A DNA stretch of 64,000 nt from Bacillus alveayuensis (lineage in GTDB: Bacteria > Bacillota > Bacilli > Bacillales > Aeribacillaceae): NCBI GenBank assembly GCA_030812955.1, contig JAUSTR010000001.1, positions 558,001 through 622,000 of the forward strand, given 5' to 3'. A program made the position numbers and the translations under genes. Positions 1 through 8,529 of this stretch are shown here, piece after piece (position 1 is the stretch's first letter; each line of letters begins with the position of its first letter). Below the pieces are notes generated by a model, which saw only the letters and a list, made by a program, of their open reading frames with translations, searched no databases and was not told where the DNA came from.

Positions 1-207
1 GCAAAAGGACTCATTCAAGATGTTGGAAGAAGAGAAGGAAGTGGTCGTGCCATTTTATATGGAACAACCCGTGAATTCCTTGACTATTTCGGTCTTAAAA
101 CGATTGAGGAGCTACCTTCACTTTCAGACAATATCGAAGAAGAGTTTATCCAAGAAGAAGCTGATCTTTTCTTTGAAAAAATTAATGAGACATTCGATCA
201 AGACTAA
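1..207 (+). CDS. scpB: ScpB, segregation and condensation protein B (C-terminal part)
   Basis: The window opens inside this gene; the last 68 codons are present in frame 1, ending in TAA. The peptide includes [19 protein letters not shown] followed by an acidic tail, which matches the second winged-helix domain and C-terminus of ScpB. ScpB is the kleisin-associated subunit of the SMC-ScpA-ScpB condensin that compacts and separates replicated chromosomes. A strong terminator follows directly, so it is probably the last gene of its operon. The 5' part lies outside the window. In B. subtilis, from memory, ypuI lies between scpB and dacB; it is absent here. Confidence 0.9.
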   Translation, partial: AKGLIQDVGRREGSGRAILYGTTREFLDYFGLKTIEELPSLSDNIEEEFIQEEADLFFEKINETFDQD

Positions 208-214
208 ATAGATG

Positions 215-289
215 AGGCTGTCCCAACCTTAGTGTCAAACCATACCATTTCGATGCCTGAGCTCAGACACTTATGGGGCAGCTTTTTTT
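215..289 (+). terminator. Rho-independent terminator after scpB
   Basis: An 11-bp stem (215-225 with 274-284, including G-U pairs) encloses a second stem (agtgtc 231-236 with gacact 265-270). A run of seven T follows. It lies directly after the scpB stop codon. Confidence 0.75.
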
Positions 290-319
290 CATGTATGACA
301 CTTGTGTTTGTGTATTAGC

Positions 320-427
320 TTGTTCATTCGACGGTTCACGTCACGCTTGTAAGTGACATACAAAGCGTATTGCTTGCCTGACAGTCGATACGATATAGTA
401 AAGCAACAATCTTTTAGAAAAGAGCCT
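320..427 (+). repeat. Dispersed hairpin element, copy A (right half only)
   Basis: This segment matches the right half of the element seen complete at 14434-14634, 21001-21192 and 39519-39715. It has a GGTTCACGTCACGC block, a degenerate GCGTATTGCTTGC hairpin, GACAGTCG, and the right terminal sequence ending AGAAAAGAGCCT. The left half with the large hairpin is missing. Together with the scpB terminator and the dacB promoter it fills the 339-bp gap between scpB and dacB. Confidence 0.75.
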
Positions 428-438
428 CTAAAAAACAA

Positions 439-466
439 TCATATGGTTATTTCATCTGCATAAACT
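439..466 (+). promoter_or_regulatory. Putative sigma-E promoter of dacB-spmA-spmB
   Basis: A TCATAT box (439-444) is followed after 14 bp by CATAAACT (459-466). This resembles the mother-cell sigma-E consensus (TCATATT, 14-15 bp, CATACA-T). In B. subtilis, dacB is transcribed by sigma-E, which fits. The same CATAAACT -10 box occurs before spoIVA at 37923-37930. Confidence 0.5.
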
Positions 467-546
467 TGTACAAATAAGATGAACAATTCGCTCCGATTCC
501 ATTTGAAAAAAATTGTTTTCACGCAAAAGAAAGGACAAAAAAGGAC

Positions 547-1698
547 GTGAATGACCGAATGAAACTAGCTAATTGGATGGCAATAATTGTTATTATTCAA
601 TTATTTATTTCACTTTTTCCTCATAAATCACTAGCATCCATATCTGTTAATGCGGAAAGCGCCATATTAATGGATCAAGATAGCGGTCGTATATTATATG
701 AAAAAAATGCTTATTCGAAAATGAGAATTGCAAGTATAACAAAAATTATGACGGCCATTATAGCCATTGAATCTGGAAAAATGGATGAAATGGTGACCGT
801 TAGTGAGAAGGCTGTTTATACAGAAGGTTCATCTATTTATTTAAAACCGAAACAAAAAATAAAGCTTCGTGATTTAGTTTACGGGCTCATGTTGCGTTCT
901 GGCAATGATGCAGCGGTTGCCATTGCCGAATACGTTGGAGGGAGCTTAGAAGGGTTTGTGTTTTTAATGAATCAGAAGGCTGCGGAAATTGGCATGATGA
1001 ATACAGAGTTTAGCAACCCTCACGGATTAGATGATCATGAAAATCATTATTCTACTGCTTATGACATGGCGATATTAACGCGTTATGCCATGCAAAATGA
1101 AGAGTTCAGAAAAATTTCAGCAACAAAAAAGTATAAAACCGAGGATGGCCAATATGTTTGGAAAAATAAAAATAAACTATTAACATCTTTATACAAATAT
1201 AGCACAGGGGGAAAAACAGGTTATACGAAGCGAGCGAAGCGCACATTAGTATCAACGGCGACAAAAGATCACCTAAATTTAATTGCTGTGACATTAAATG
1301 ATCCAGACGATTGGAATGATCATATGAATATGTTTGAAACTGCTTTTCAACGTTTCGAAAAGGTGAGGATCGAAAAAGAGGGTTATCTTGATCATGTCAA
1401 AGACCCACTCTATGAAAATAAAATTTATATTAAACGTGATCTTATCTACCCGTTAACAGATGAGGAAGAGGAAAATGTGAAAGTTCATCTCTCGCTTCTA
1501 AAACCAAAAAAAGAATGGGAGAAAACAGAAAAAATCCCCGAAATTGTAGGGAAATTAGTGATAATATTACATGATGAAAAAGTAGAGGAAGTTCCGATTT
1601 ATTTTGATCATAAAAGACTAGAAAAGGAACGAAAAAGCTGGTCCGAGACATTCAAAGATCTCGTTTCCAAGATGACGGGAGTTTCGAAAAATGGTTAA
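547..1698 (+). CDS. dacB: D-alanyl-D-alanine carboxypeptidase DacB (PBP5*)
   Basis: This is a low-molecular-weight penicillin-binding protein of family S11. It trims D-Ala from spore cortex pentapeptides and so controls cortex cross-linking. The three active-site motifs are visible: SITK (residues 63-66), SGN (118-120) and KTG (223-225). A hydrophobic N-terminal segment (about 7-30) is a signal peptide or anchor, and a PBP5 C-terminal domain follows the catalytic domain. At 383 aa it is close to the B. subtilis protein. The start is GTG at 547; an in-frame ATG at 559 is an alternative and the Shine-Dalgarno does not decide. It is first in the dacB-spmA-spmB operon and overlaps spmA by 8 bp. 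Confidence 0.93.
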   Translation: MNDRMKLANWMAIIVIIQLFISLFPHKSLASISVNAESAILMDQDSGRILYEKNAYSKMRIASITKIMTAIIAIESGKMDEMVTVSEKAVYTEGSSIYLKPKQKIKLRDLVYGLMLRSGNDAAVAIAEYVGGSLEGFVFLMNQKAAEIGMMNTEFSNPHGLDDHENHYSTAYDMAILTRYAMQNEEFRKISATKKYKTEDGQYVWKNKNKLLTSLYKYSTGGKTGYTKRAKRTLVSTATKDHLNLIAVTLNDPDDWNDHMNMFETAFQRFEKVRIEKEGYLDHVKDPLYENKIYIKRDLIYPLTDEEEENVKVHLSLLKPKKEWEKTEKIPEIVGKLVIILHDEKVEEVPIYFDHKRLEKERKSWSETFKDLVSKMTGVSKNG

Positions 1699-2284
1699 TC
1701 TTATTTGGGTAGGGTTAGCTCTTATAGGAATCGTTTTTGCGATGCTGAATGGTACAATGGCGGAAGTTAATAAAGCAGTGTTTGAAGGTGCAAAAGAAGC
1801 GGTTACGATTTGCATTGGATTGATTAGCGTTCTCGTCTTTTGGCTTGGGTTAATGAAAATTGCAGAAAAATCCGGGCTTTTATTCAAGCTTAGTCAAATC
1901 TTTAAACCGATTGTGACGAAGCTATTTCCTGAAGTTCCAGCTGATCATCCTGCGATGGGGTATATTTTATCCAATATGATGGCTAATGTATTTGGTCTTG
2001 GAAATGCAGCAACTCCGTTGGGAATCAAAGCGATGGAACAACTCAAAAAATTAAATCATGATAAAGATGAAGCTTCTAGAAGCATGGTCACATTTCTCGC
2101 CATCAATACATCAAGTATAACGCTAATTCCTACAACGGTTATCGCTATTCGAATGACATACGGAGCTGAAAATCCGACTGATATTATTGGTACAACCCTC
2201 CTTGCTACCTTGTGTTCGACCGTTTTTGCCATCTTCATTGATCGTTATTTCTATTACCGGAAAAAACGGAGAGGAGGGTTTTAA
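1691..2284 (+). CDS. spmA: Spore maturation protein SpmA
   Basis: This is a 197-aa, strongly hydrophobic membrane protein of the nucleoside-recognition (Gate) domain family. SpmA and SpmB together are needed for normal spore core dehydration and heat resistance in B. subtilis. Several membrane segments are visible, with a conserved stretch around [17 protein letters not shown]. The start codon lies within the dacB end (8-bp overlap), suggesting translational coupling. spmB follows 7 bp later. The identity rests on family character and on the diagnostic dacB-spmA-spmB order. Confidence 0.92.
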   Translation: MVNLIWVGLALIGIVFAMLNGTMAEVNKAVFEGAKEAVTICIGLISVLVFWLGLMKIAEKSGLLFKLSQIFKPIVTKLFPEVPADHPAMGYILSNMMANVFGLGNAATPLGIKAMEQLKKLNHDKDEASRSMVTFLAINTSSITLIPTTVIAIRMTYGAENPTDIIGTTLLATLCSTVFAIFIDRYFYYRKKRRGGF

Positions 2285-2291
2285 ATAGACG

Positions 2292-2816
2292 ATGATTAGT
2301 ATTCTTTCATTATGGTTGATACCAATGATCATTGCGTTTATATTAATATACGGGACATTTAAAAAAATTGAAACATATGAAGCCTTTGTTGAAGGTGGAA
2401 AACAAGGGATTGAAATCGCTTTTTCGATCATTCCTTATCTCGTTGGAATGCTTGTCTCTATCTCGATTTTTCGAGCATCAGGTGCATTGGACTTTTTTAT
2501 CCATATAACGAAACCGGTTCTTGATGTCCTTCATGTTCCAGCGGAAATTGTACCACTCGCGATTATTCGACCGATTTCAGGAACGGCGGCCTTAGGAATG
2601 ACAACAAATTTGATTTCAACATACGGTCCCGACTCTTTCATCGGAAGATTAGCCGCAACGATGCAAGGGAGTACAGATACGACGTTGTATATATTAACAG
2701 TCTATTTTGGTGCAGTTGGAATCAAAAAAATGGGTGATGCTTTAAAAGTCGGTTTACTAGCTGATTTAATGGGAATTATTGCATCAATTGTCATCGTGAC
2801 GATCATTTTTACATAG
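2292..2816 (+). CDS. spmB: Spore maturation protein SpmB
   Basis: This is a 174-aa membrane protein with a Gate-family domain and partner of SpmA in spore core dehydration. Hydrophobic segments occur at about 1-22, 43-65, 85-110 and 150-174. A conserved RPISGTAALGM stretch lies at about residues 96-106. A strong GGAGG-type ribosome site precedes the ATG. It is the last gene of the dacB-spmA-spmB operon, and a short terminator begins at the stop codon. Confidence 0.92.
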   Translation: MISILSLWLIPMIIAFILIYGTFKKIETYEAFVEGGKQGIEIAFSIIPYLVGMLVSISIFRASGALDFFIHITKPVLDVLHVPAEIVPLAIIRPISGTAALGMTTNLISTYGPDSFIGRLAATMQGSTDTTLYILTVYFGAVGIKKMGDALKVGLLADLMGIIASIVIVTIIFT

Positions 2817-2841
2817 CGCCTTTTTAAAAGGCGTATTTTTG
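2817..2841 (+). terminator. Terminator after spmB
   Basis: CGCCTTTT (2817-2824) pairs with AAAAGGCG (2826-2833), followed by TATTTTT. The stem starts directly after the spmB stop codon. Confidence 0.7.
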
Positions 2842-2895
2842 TGGTCTAGGAAATCATAATATTGAATACTTGTGGCTAACTTGAACGTTTGAAGT

Positions 2896-3048
2896 GACGT
2901 CTAGCTCCGGGCGTTAGCGGCTAGCAAATTTCCCATTTCATCCGTACGATAAGTTAACATCGACTCGCTATCTCGCCTGAGTTGCCTTTATCTCCTACTG
3001 AAATGGTCCAATTTGTACGCCGCTTTAGCGAACGCCCTGCGCTTTTGT
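2896..3048 (+). repeat. Bacillaceae-type structured repeat (GTCTAGCTCC ... GCGCTTTTGT)
   Basis: This intergenic block starts GACGTCTAGCTCCGGGCG and ends CGCCCTGCGCTTTTGTG. The two ends pair: GGGCGTT (2909-2915) with AACGCCC (3031-3037), GCGGCTAGCAAAT with ATTTGTACGCCGC, and CATTTCA (2934-2940) with TGAAATG (2999-3005). From memory, sequences of the form TGTCTAGCTCCGGCGCC...GCGCTTGCGCTTTTG recur between genes of many Bacillus and Geobacillus genomes; this was not checked. It looks like one long imperfect hairpin. It is unrelated to the AGGCT family elsewhere in this window. Confidence 0.6.
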
Positions 3049-3112
3049 GTTTTGAACATGATCCGTTCATAATAAAAGAAGAAAGTGACATTTTGATAAG
3101 AGGTGACAGCAG

Positions 3113-3847
3113 ATGGAACGTTTACAAAAAGTGATTGCACATGCAGGAATCGCTTCGAGAAGAAAAGCAGAGAAGCTCATACTAGAAGGGAAAGTGAAAG
3201 TAAACGGAAACGTCGTTCGTGAGCTTGGCGTAAAAGTATCTGATCAAGACCAAGTAGAAGTGAATGGGATTCCCGTTGAAAGAGAAGAGCCGGTTTATTA
3301 TATGCTTTACAAGCCGCGTGGAGTTATTTCTAGTGTTAAAGATGAAAAAGGACGAAAAGTTGTAACTGATTATTTTAAAGAGCTTGATAAACGAATTTAT
3401 CCAATTGGACGATTAGATTATGACACATCTGGATTGCTTTTATTAACAAATGATGGGGAATTTGCCAATCTTCTTATGCATCCGCGCTATAAAATAGAGA
3501 AGGTGTATATTGTGAAGGTTAAGGGGATTCCGAATAAAATGGAATTAAAGCAATTGGAAAAAGGTGTTTTACTTGAGGACGGCATGACTCTTCCAGCGAA
3601 AGTGAAGGTAAAATCGATTGATAAACGTAAAAAAACAGCGATTATTGAATTGGCGCTTCATGAAGGAAGAAATCGTCAAGTGCGCAGAATGTTTGAAAAA
3701 ATAGGTCATCCTGTTATGAAATTAAAGCGGGAAAAGTATGCATTTTTAGATTTGCAAGGTATGAACCCAGGAGATATTCGAGAGCTGACACCTCATGAAG
3801 TAAAGCAGCTACGTGCATTGGCTCAATTCGGTCATCATAGTCTATAA
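3113..3847 (+). CDS. rluB: 23S rRNA pseudouridine synthase RluB
   Basis: This is a 244-aa protein with an N-terminal S4 RNA-binding domain (residues 1-48, including HAGIASRRKAEKLI). The RsuA/RluB catalytic domain follows, with catalytic Asp102 in GRLDYDTSGLLLLTNDGEF. It isomerises a uridine in 23S rRNA helix 90-92 of the peptidyl-transferase centre. The RRMFEKIGHPV motif near residue 195 is typical of the RsuA subfamily. The ATG follows AGAGGTGAC at a good distance. It sits between the spm and res genes, as in B. subtilis (ypuL). Confidence 0.93.
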   Translation: MERLQKVIAHAGIASRRKAEKLILEGKVKVNGNVVRELGVKVSDQDQVEVNGIPVEREEPVYYMLYKPRGVISSVKDEKGRKVVTDYFKELDKRIYPIGRLDYDTSGLLLLTNDGEFANLLMHPRYKIEKVYIVKVKGIPNKMELKQLEKGVLLEDGMTLPAKVKVKSIDKRKKTAIIELALHEGRNRQVRRMFEKIGHPVMKLKREKYAFLDLQGMNPGDIRELTPHEVKQLRALAQFGHHSL

Positions 3848-3921
3848 CAAGTTCCTGGAGAAGTCTCCCATTTCTAAGTCAAGTGTAGTTGAGAGAGGGC
3901 CTTTGTCACATAAACGTCAAA

Positions 3922-3958
3922 TTGTGTTCAAATCGTGAACGTATAGAAATGTTATAAT
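3922..3958 (+). promoter_or_regulatory. Putative resABC promoter with tandem ResD-like sites
   Basis: A TATAAT box at 3953-3958 has no good -35 hexamer. Upstream lie two similar 8-mers, TTGTGTTC (3922-3929) and TCGTGAAC (3933-3940), spaced 11 bp apart (one helical turn). These resemble ResD-type sites described as TTGTGAA-like. In B. subtilis, ResD~P activates resA, so activator-assisted use of this weak -35 region is plausible. Transcription from here would start near 3965 and give a leader of about 280 nt containing the hairpin element at 4012-4174. Confidence 0.4.
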
Positions 3959-4011
3959 GAAAAATGAACGAATATCAGGCGTGTTGATTAACCAATAATC
4001 ACCAGTTGGGA

Positions 4012-4174
4012 TGGCTCTATTTCTAGCTTTTCTCCTGGAATCGGCAAGCGATTCGCTTGCCGACTGGGCATGGTATACGCATGCCCTTCTCGAACAAGAA
4101 CATCAGCGGCCAAATGAACTTAACCGCTGGCGTTCTTGTTCGAGGGATGTGGCAGAAAAGCTTGTATTCAGCCA
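4012..4174 (-). repeat. Divergent hairpin element in the resA leader
   Basis: The outer arms TGGCTCTATTTCTAGCTTTT and the complement of AAAAGCTTGTATTCAGCCA form an imperfect terminal repeat; AGCTTTTCT (4025-4033) pairs exactly with AGAAAAGCT (4154-4162). Inside are three consecutive hairpins: 4041-4051/4053-4063, 4066-4072/4080-4086, and a 13-bp stem 4089-4101/4132-4144 with a nested CAGCGG/CCGCTG stem. This is the layout of the AGGCT-family copies (type copy 14434-14634, same orientation). The sequences differ but the pairing is kept. An open frame of 60 codons across it is probably incidental. Confidence 0.7.
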
Positions 4175-4245
4175 AACGATTCTGTATGTTTAAGTAAAAA
4201 TGGATAATCAACACTTGTGAACGAATATAAAAGGAGATTAGGCAC

Positions 4246-4767
4246 ATGAAGAAAAAACGTTTAATCATGCGCTCTTTTATTCTATTTATATTAACAGCAG
4301 CGTTAGGATATACTTTGTACTCCAATTTCTTTCATAGTAAAGAAAAAGTCGATGTCGGTTCTATTGCTCCAGATTTTGTTCTCAATGACTTAAACGGGAA
4401 AAAAATCCAATTATCTGATTATGCTGGGAAAGGTGTTTTTTTAAATTTTTGGGGAACGTGGTGTGAGCCTTGTAAACGTGAAATGCCTTATATCGAACGA
4501 CAATATCAATATTATAAAAATCAAGGTGTGGAGGTATTAGCGATTAACGTTGGCGAATCCAATTTAGCTGTTGAAAATTTTAAAGAGCAGTATGGTCTCA
4601 CGTTCCCAATCTTGCTTGATAAAAAAATGGAAGTATTAAATGCTTATGGAGTAGATCCATTGCCAACTACGTTTCTAATCGATAAAAATGGAAAGGTTGT
4701 TAAAATTATCACGGGATCTATGACAGAACGTGATGTACGGAACTACATGGAATCCATTAAACCTTAA
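4246..4767 (+). CDS. resA: Thiol-disulfide oxidoreductase ResA
   Basis: This is a membrane-anchored, extracytoplasmic thioredoxin-like protein of 173 aa. It reduces the haem-binding CXXCH cysteines of apocytochrome c before haem attachment. One N-terminal membrane anchor spans about residues 8-28. The thioredoxin fold carries the ResA-type active site CEPC (Cys73, Cys76) in FWGTWCEPCKRE, and a cis-proline region at DPLPTTFLID. The ATG follows AAGGAGATTAGGCAC. It is first of resABC; resB starts 17 bp downstream. The leader holds an unusual hairpin element. Confidence 0.95.
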   Translation: MKKKRLIMRSFILFILTAALGYTLYSNFFHSKEKVDVGSIAPDFVLNDLNGKKIQLSDYAGKGVFLNFWGTWCEPCKREMPYIERQYQYYKNQGVEVLAINVGESNLAVENFKEQYGLTFPILLDKKMEVLNAYGVDPLPTTFLIDKNGKVVKIITGSMTERDVRNYMESIKP

Positions 4768-4784
4768 ATGAGGGAGTTTTCAGC

Positions 4785-6419
4785 ATGAAGGAAATTAAAT
4801 GTGAATGTGGCCATGTAAACCCCCATGGCACAGTGTTATGCGAAAATTGTGGCCGCACAATCAGTACAGAAGGTAACAAAATAGAAAAACAGCTTCTTGA
4901 TATGAGATATGATGGAAGTGCTCGGAGATCGCTGACCTATAACAAAACGGTTATTGATAAAATATGGAACTTTTTCTCATCTGTCAAAGTTGGCGTTTCC
5001 TTAATTGTCATCACGTTATTTGCTTCAGCCATTGGAACCATCTTTCCGCAAGAGTTGTACATTCCACCGAATGTATTGCCAGAAGACTTTTATCGTGAAC
5101 AATATGGGATATTCGGTCAATTTTATTATACGTTAGGATTTCATCAATTGTATGGGTCTTGGTGGTACATGATTTTAATCGCTTCCATTGGGGTTTCCCT
5201 CGTCATTTGCAGTTTAGACAGAGTTATACCTCTTTATCGAGCACTAAAAAAACAAGGTGTATCGAGACATGTTTCTTTTTTGAAACGACAACGATTATAT
5301 AGTGAAACGGAAATATCGAACATAGAAGATGCTTTAGATGTAATAAAGAAAAGGCTAAAAGAAAAGCGTTATAAAATACGTGAGGAACAAGGAAATCTTT
5401 TGGCTGAGAAAAACCGGTTTTCCCGGTGGGGGCCATATGTCAATCATATAGGCTTAATTATCTTTTTAATCGGTGTCATGCTTCGCTATATACCTGGTAT
5501 GTATGTTGATGAAGTATTGTGGCTACGGGAAGGGGAAACCCGTGAAATTCCTGGTACAAATGGCATGTATTATTTAGAAAATCATCAATTTATTTTTGAA
5601 ACATATCAAGCAGAAAAAGAGAAAGATGTCTTCCAGGAAGCGATTACAAGAGCTGGCGATGGAGTGGTTGCCAAAAATTATCAATCAAATGTGACTCTTT
5701 ATAAGAAAAAAGAAGATACACTTCCTGGTGAGGAAGCAGAACTGGAAAAAGTAAAAGATTTTAATATTCGTGTAAACGAACCATTAAAATTTGACTCATA
5801 TGCGATATATCAAGTGGATTATAAATTAAATGAATTAAATCAAATGATGTTTAACTTAATCGATAAAGAAACGGAAAAGAACTATGGACAAATTACGATT
5901 GACTTGTTGAATCCAAAGAAATCGTATGATTTAGGAAACGGATATAAAGTTGAGGTTGCTAGCTATTTGCCGGATTTTTATTTTGATAGTGAAGGGAATC
6001 CTTCTACGAAAACGAGAGTACCAAACAACCCTGCCTTTGTTTTTAGGATGATTACACCTGATCGGCCTGAAGGAGAGACAAGCTTTGTTGCCATTCGGCA
6101 AACGATTGAACCAAATGGAGATAATAAATATAAAATGAAATTTGCTGGAGTTAAAACAGTCAACGTAACGGGTCTTACGATTCGTAAAGACTTGACGCTG
6201 TGGACAATAGGGATCGGTGGGGTGATCTTTATGATTGGGGTTATACAAGGATCATATTGGCATCATCGACGCATTTGGATAAAAAATGATGGATCGATAC
6301 TACATTTAGCTGGTCATACGAACAAAAACTGGTTCGGGTTAAAGAAAGAGTTGAAAATGATCATTGAAGGAACAGGGATAAAGGAGCCGATTGACCAAAA
6401 ACAATTAAAGGAATCCTAA
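4785..6419 (+). CDS. resB: Cytochrome c biogenesis protein ResB (System II)
   Basis: ResB is the Ccs1-type subunit of the System II haem transport and cytochrome c synthase complex with ResC. At 544 aa it has four membrane spans (about 63-85, 122-145, 213-232 and 470-490) and a large extracytoplasmic domain between the third and fourth. The N-terminus carries a four-cysteine zinc-ribbon-like motif, CECGHVNPHGTVLCENCG (residues 6-23). The ATG follows GAGGGAG. It is followed 18 bp later by resC. Confidence 0.94.
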   Translation: MKEIKCECGHVNPHGTVLCENCGRTISTEGNKIEKQLLDMRYDGSARRSLTYNKTVIDKIWNFFSSVKVGVSLIVITLFASAIGTIFPQELYIPPNVLPEDFYREQYGIFGQFYYTLGFHQLYGSWWYMILIASIGVSLVICSLDRVIPLYRALKKQGVSRHVSFLKRQRLYSETEISNIEDALDVIKKRLKEKRYKIREEQGNLLAEKNRFSRWGPYVNHIGLIIFLIGVMLRYIPGMYVDEVLWLREGETREIPGTNGMYYLENHQFIFETYQAEKEKDVFQEAITRAGDGVVAKNYQSNVTLYKKKEDTLPGEEAELEKVKDFNIRVNEPLKFDSYAIYQVDYKLNELNQMMFNLIDKETEKNYGQITIDLLNPKKSYDLGNGYKVEVASYLPDFYFDSEGNPSTKTRVPNNPAFVFRMITPDRPEGETSFVAIRQTIEPNGDNKYKMKFAGVKTVNVTGLTIRKDLTLWTIGIGGVIFMIGVIQGSYWHHRRIWIKNDGSILHLAGHTNKNWFGLKKELKMIIEGTGIKEPIDQKQLKES

Positions 6420-6437
6420 AGAGTAGGAGGGAATATC

Positions 6438-7613
6438 GTGGCAGAGCTTAGTAGTAACTTATTATATGGGGCTTTTCTTTTATATTTAATTGGAACCTTT
6501 TTCTTTGGTGGCGCCATTCGTGACAAACAAAAACAATATAATAGCAAAAATAAATGGGCATTGATTGCATACGTTTTAACTATTATCGGTTTTCTCATGC
6601 AGCTTGGCTACTTTATTACACGTTGGATTGCAGCAGGTCATGCTCCTGTTAGCAATTTGTTTGAATTTATAACTTTTTTTGGCATGATGCTCGTAGGAGC
6701 GTTTATAATTATCTATAAGATATATCAAACCGCAGCATTGGGATTGTTTACTCTACCTATTTCTTTATTACTTATTGCTTATGCAAGCATGTTTCCAACA
6801 GAAATTAGTCCGCTCATTCCAGCTTTGCAAAGCGATTGGCTAAAAATTCATGTGACAACAGCAGCAGCAGGTCAAGCCATTTTAGCCATAAGCTTTGTTG
6901 CTGGTGTATTATATTTAGTAAAGGTAGTCGATCAAACAAAACCGAGCAAAAAAACTTTTTGGTTAGAAGTGGTCATGTTTGTTTTAGTAACAACGGTTGC
7001 CTTTATTATTGTAACAACAACATTTCGCGCTATGGATTATGAAGCTGTTTATAAATGGATCGATAAAAACAATATCGAGTCAGAAATGGTGTTTTATATG
7101 CCTTCTCTCATTGGCCCAAATGAAGGGGAGCTATTAACAGAGGGAAAAATGGAAGCATTCATTGAAGTACCTGCCATTATTTCAGCTAGAAAGCTAAATA
7201 CAGTTATTTGGTCAACGATCGTTGGAATCATTCTATATGGAATCATTCGTCTTATTTTGCGAAAAAGAATAGCACAATCACTACAGCCATTTGTTAAAAA
7301 TCTGAATTTAGATATTGTGGATGAAATTGGTTATCGATCAGTATTGATTGGATTTCCTGTTTTTACATTAGGTGCATTAATTTTTGCAATGATTTGGGCA
7401 CAGATTGCCTGGACTCGTTTTTGGGGGTGGGATCCGAAAGAAGTATGGGCTCTTATTACATGGCTATTTTATGCAGCCTATCTTCATTTAAGGCTTTCAA
7501 AAGGATGGCATGGAGAAAAATCTGCATGGCTTTCGGTGATAGGTTTTGCCATTATCATGTTTAACCTTATTTTCGTAAACCTTGTTATTGCTGGATTACA
7601 TTCGTATGCATAA
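6438..7613 (+). CDS. resC: Cytochrome c biogenesis protein ResC (CcsA/CcsB type)
   Basis: ResC is a multi-span membrane protein of 391 aa that handles haem with ResB. The tryptophan-rich haem-handling (WWD-type) motif is visible near residues 326-337, reading [12 protein letters not shown], with conserved histidines in flanking segments (for example [12 protein letters not shown]). The start is GTG at 6438, placed by the GTAGGAGGG site just upstream. A terminator-like hairpin separates it from resD. Confidence 0.94.
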   Translation: MAELSSNLLYGAFLLYLIGTFFFGGAIRDKQKQYNSKNKWALIAYVLTIIGFLMQLGYFITRWIAAGHAPVSNLFEFITFFGMMLVGAFIIIYKIYQTAALGLFTLPISLLLIAYASMFPTEISPLIPALQSDWLKIHVTTAAAGQAILAISFVAGVLYLVKVVDQTKPSKKTFWLEVVMFVLVTTVAFIIVTTTFRAMDYEAVYKWIDKNNIESEMVFYMPSLIGPNEGELLTEGKMEAFIEVPAIISARKLNTVIWSTIVGIILYGIIRLILRKRIAQSLQPFVKNLNLDIVDEIGYRSVLIGFPVFTLGALIFAMIWAQIAWTRFWGWDPKEVWALITWLFYAAYLHLRLSKGWHGEKSAWLSVIGFAIIMFNLIFVNLVIAGLHSYA

Positions 7614-7726
7614 AGGGCTGTGAGCAAGCGCTTCTATTCTTTGTTTAATTCCCTTTACGTTTCATTATGAATCCATTCATATCGGAATTACACTACCAGA
7701 TCAACAAGCGTTTTATAAAGACTAAT

Positions 7727-7756
7727 ACCTTCACTTTTATGAGTGAAGGTTTTTTA
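7727..7756 (+). terminator. Terminator between resC and resD
   Basis: ACCTTCACT (7727-7735) pairs perfectly with AGTGAAGGT (7742-7750), loop TTTATG, followed by a T run. It separates resABC from resDE. In B. subtilis some transcripts read through from resA to resE, so termination may be partial. Confidence 0.8.
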
Positions 7757-7806
7757 CCATGATGGATAGTGATTTTTTTGAGAGATTTTAAAGGAGGAAG
7801 ACAAAT

Positions 7807-8529
7807 ATGGAAGAAAATAGTAAAATTACTATTTTAGTTGTAGATGATGAAGAACGAATTCGCCGTTTATTGAAAATGTATTTAGAAAGAGAAGAATACA
7901 ATATTGAAGAAGCAGAAAATGGTGATGAAGCACTTGAAATGGCATTAAATAAAGACTATGATTTAGTTATTTTAGACATTATGATGCCTGGAATTGATGG
8001 GGTAGAAGTATGCAAGCAGCTTCGCGAAAAAAAGGCAACACCAGTCATTATGCTTACGGCTAAAGGGGAAGAAGCCAATCGTGTTCAAGGATTAGAAGCA
8101 GGTGCAGACGATTATATTGTCAAGCCATTTAGCCCTCGGGAAGTCGTCTTACGTGTAAAAGCGATCTTAAGAAGGTCTTCGCAAACTAGCTATTTAAAGA
8201 CAGACACGACAGCAAAAAACATTATCGTGTTCCCGCACTTAACAATTGACGATGATGCACATAGAGTAACAGCAGATGGAAAAGAAGTAAATTTAACACC
8301 GAAAGAATATGAACTATTATATTTTTTAGCGAGAACACCTGATAAAGTTTATGATCGCGAAAAGCTATTAAAAGAAGTATGGCATTATGAATTTTTTGGT
8401 GATTTACGAACAGTTGATACACATGTCAAACGGTTGCGTGAAAAATTAAATAAAGTATCTCCAGAAGCAGCGAAAATGATTGTCACCGTTTGGGGTGTAG
8501 GCTATAAATTCGAGGTTGTTGACGAATGA
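7807..8529 (+). CDS. resD: Response regulator ResD
   Basis: This is an OmpR/PhoB-type response regulator of 240 aa. The receiver domain (about 5-120) has acidic residues Asp13-Asp14, the phospho-acceptor Asp57 in [10 protein letters not shown], and the conserved TAKG Thr and later Lys. A C-terminal winged-helix DNA-binding domain (about 135-235) follows. ResD activates genes for anaerobic and cytochrome-based respiration in response to ResE. The ATG follows AAGGAGGAAG. The stop overlaps the resE start in ATGA. Confidence 0.95.
   Translation: MEENSKITILVVDDEERIRRLLKMYLEREEYNIEEAENGDEALEMALNKDYDLVILDIMMPGIDGVEVCKQLREKKATPVIMLTAKGEEANRVQGLEAGADDYIVKPFSPREVVLRVKAILRRSSQTSYLKTDTTAKNIIVFPHLTIDDDAHRVTADGKEVNLTPKEYELLYFLARTPDKVYDREKLLKEVWHYEFFGDLRTVDTHVKRLREKLNKVSPEAAKMIVTVWGVGYKFEVVDE

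Noticed and set aside
4011..4193. A 60-codon open frame upstream of resA
   Set aside because: It lies almost wholly within the inverted-repeat element; its amino-acid content simply follows the palindromes, and it has no clear ribosome site.
7614..7722. An in-frame stretch ending HIGITLPDQQAFYKD before a TAA, looking like the C-terminus of a lost protein between resC and resD
   Set aside because: There is no start, no ribosome site and no recognised family. In AT-rich intergenic DNA such a short stretch can arise by chance.
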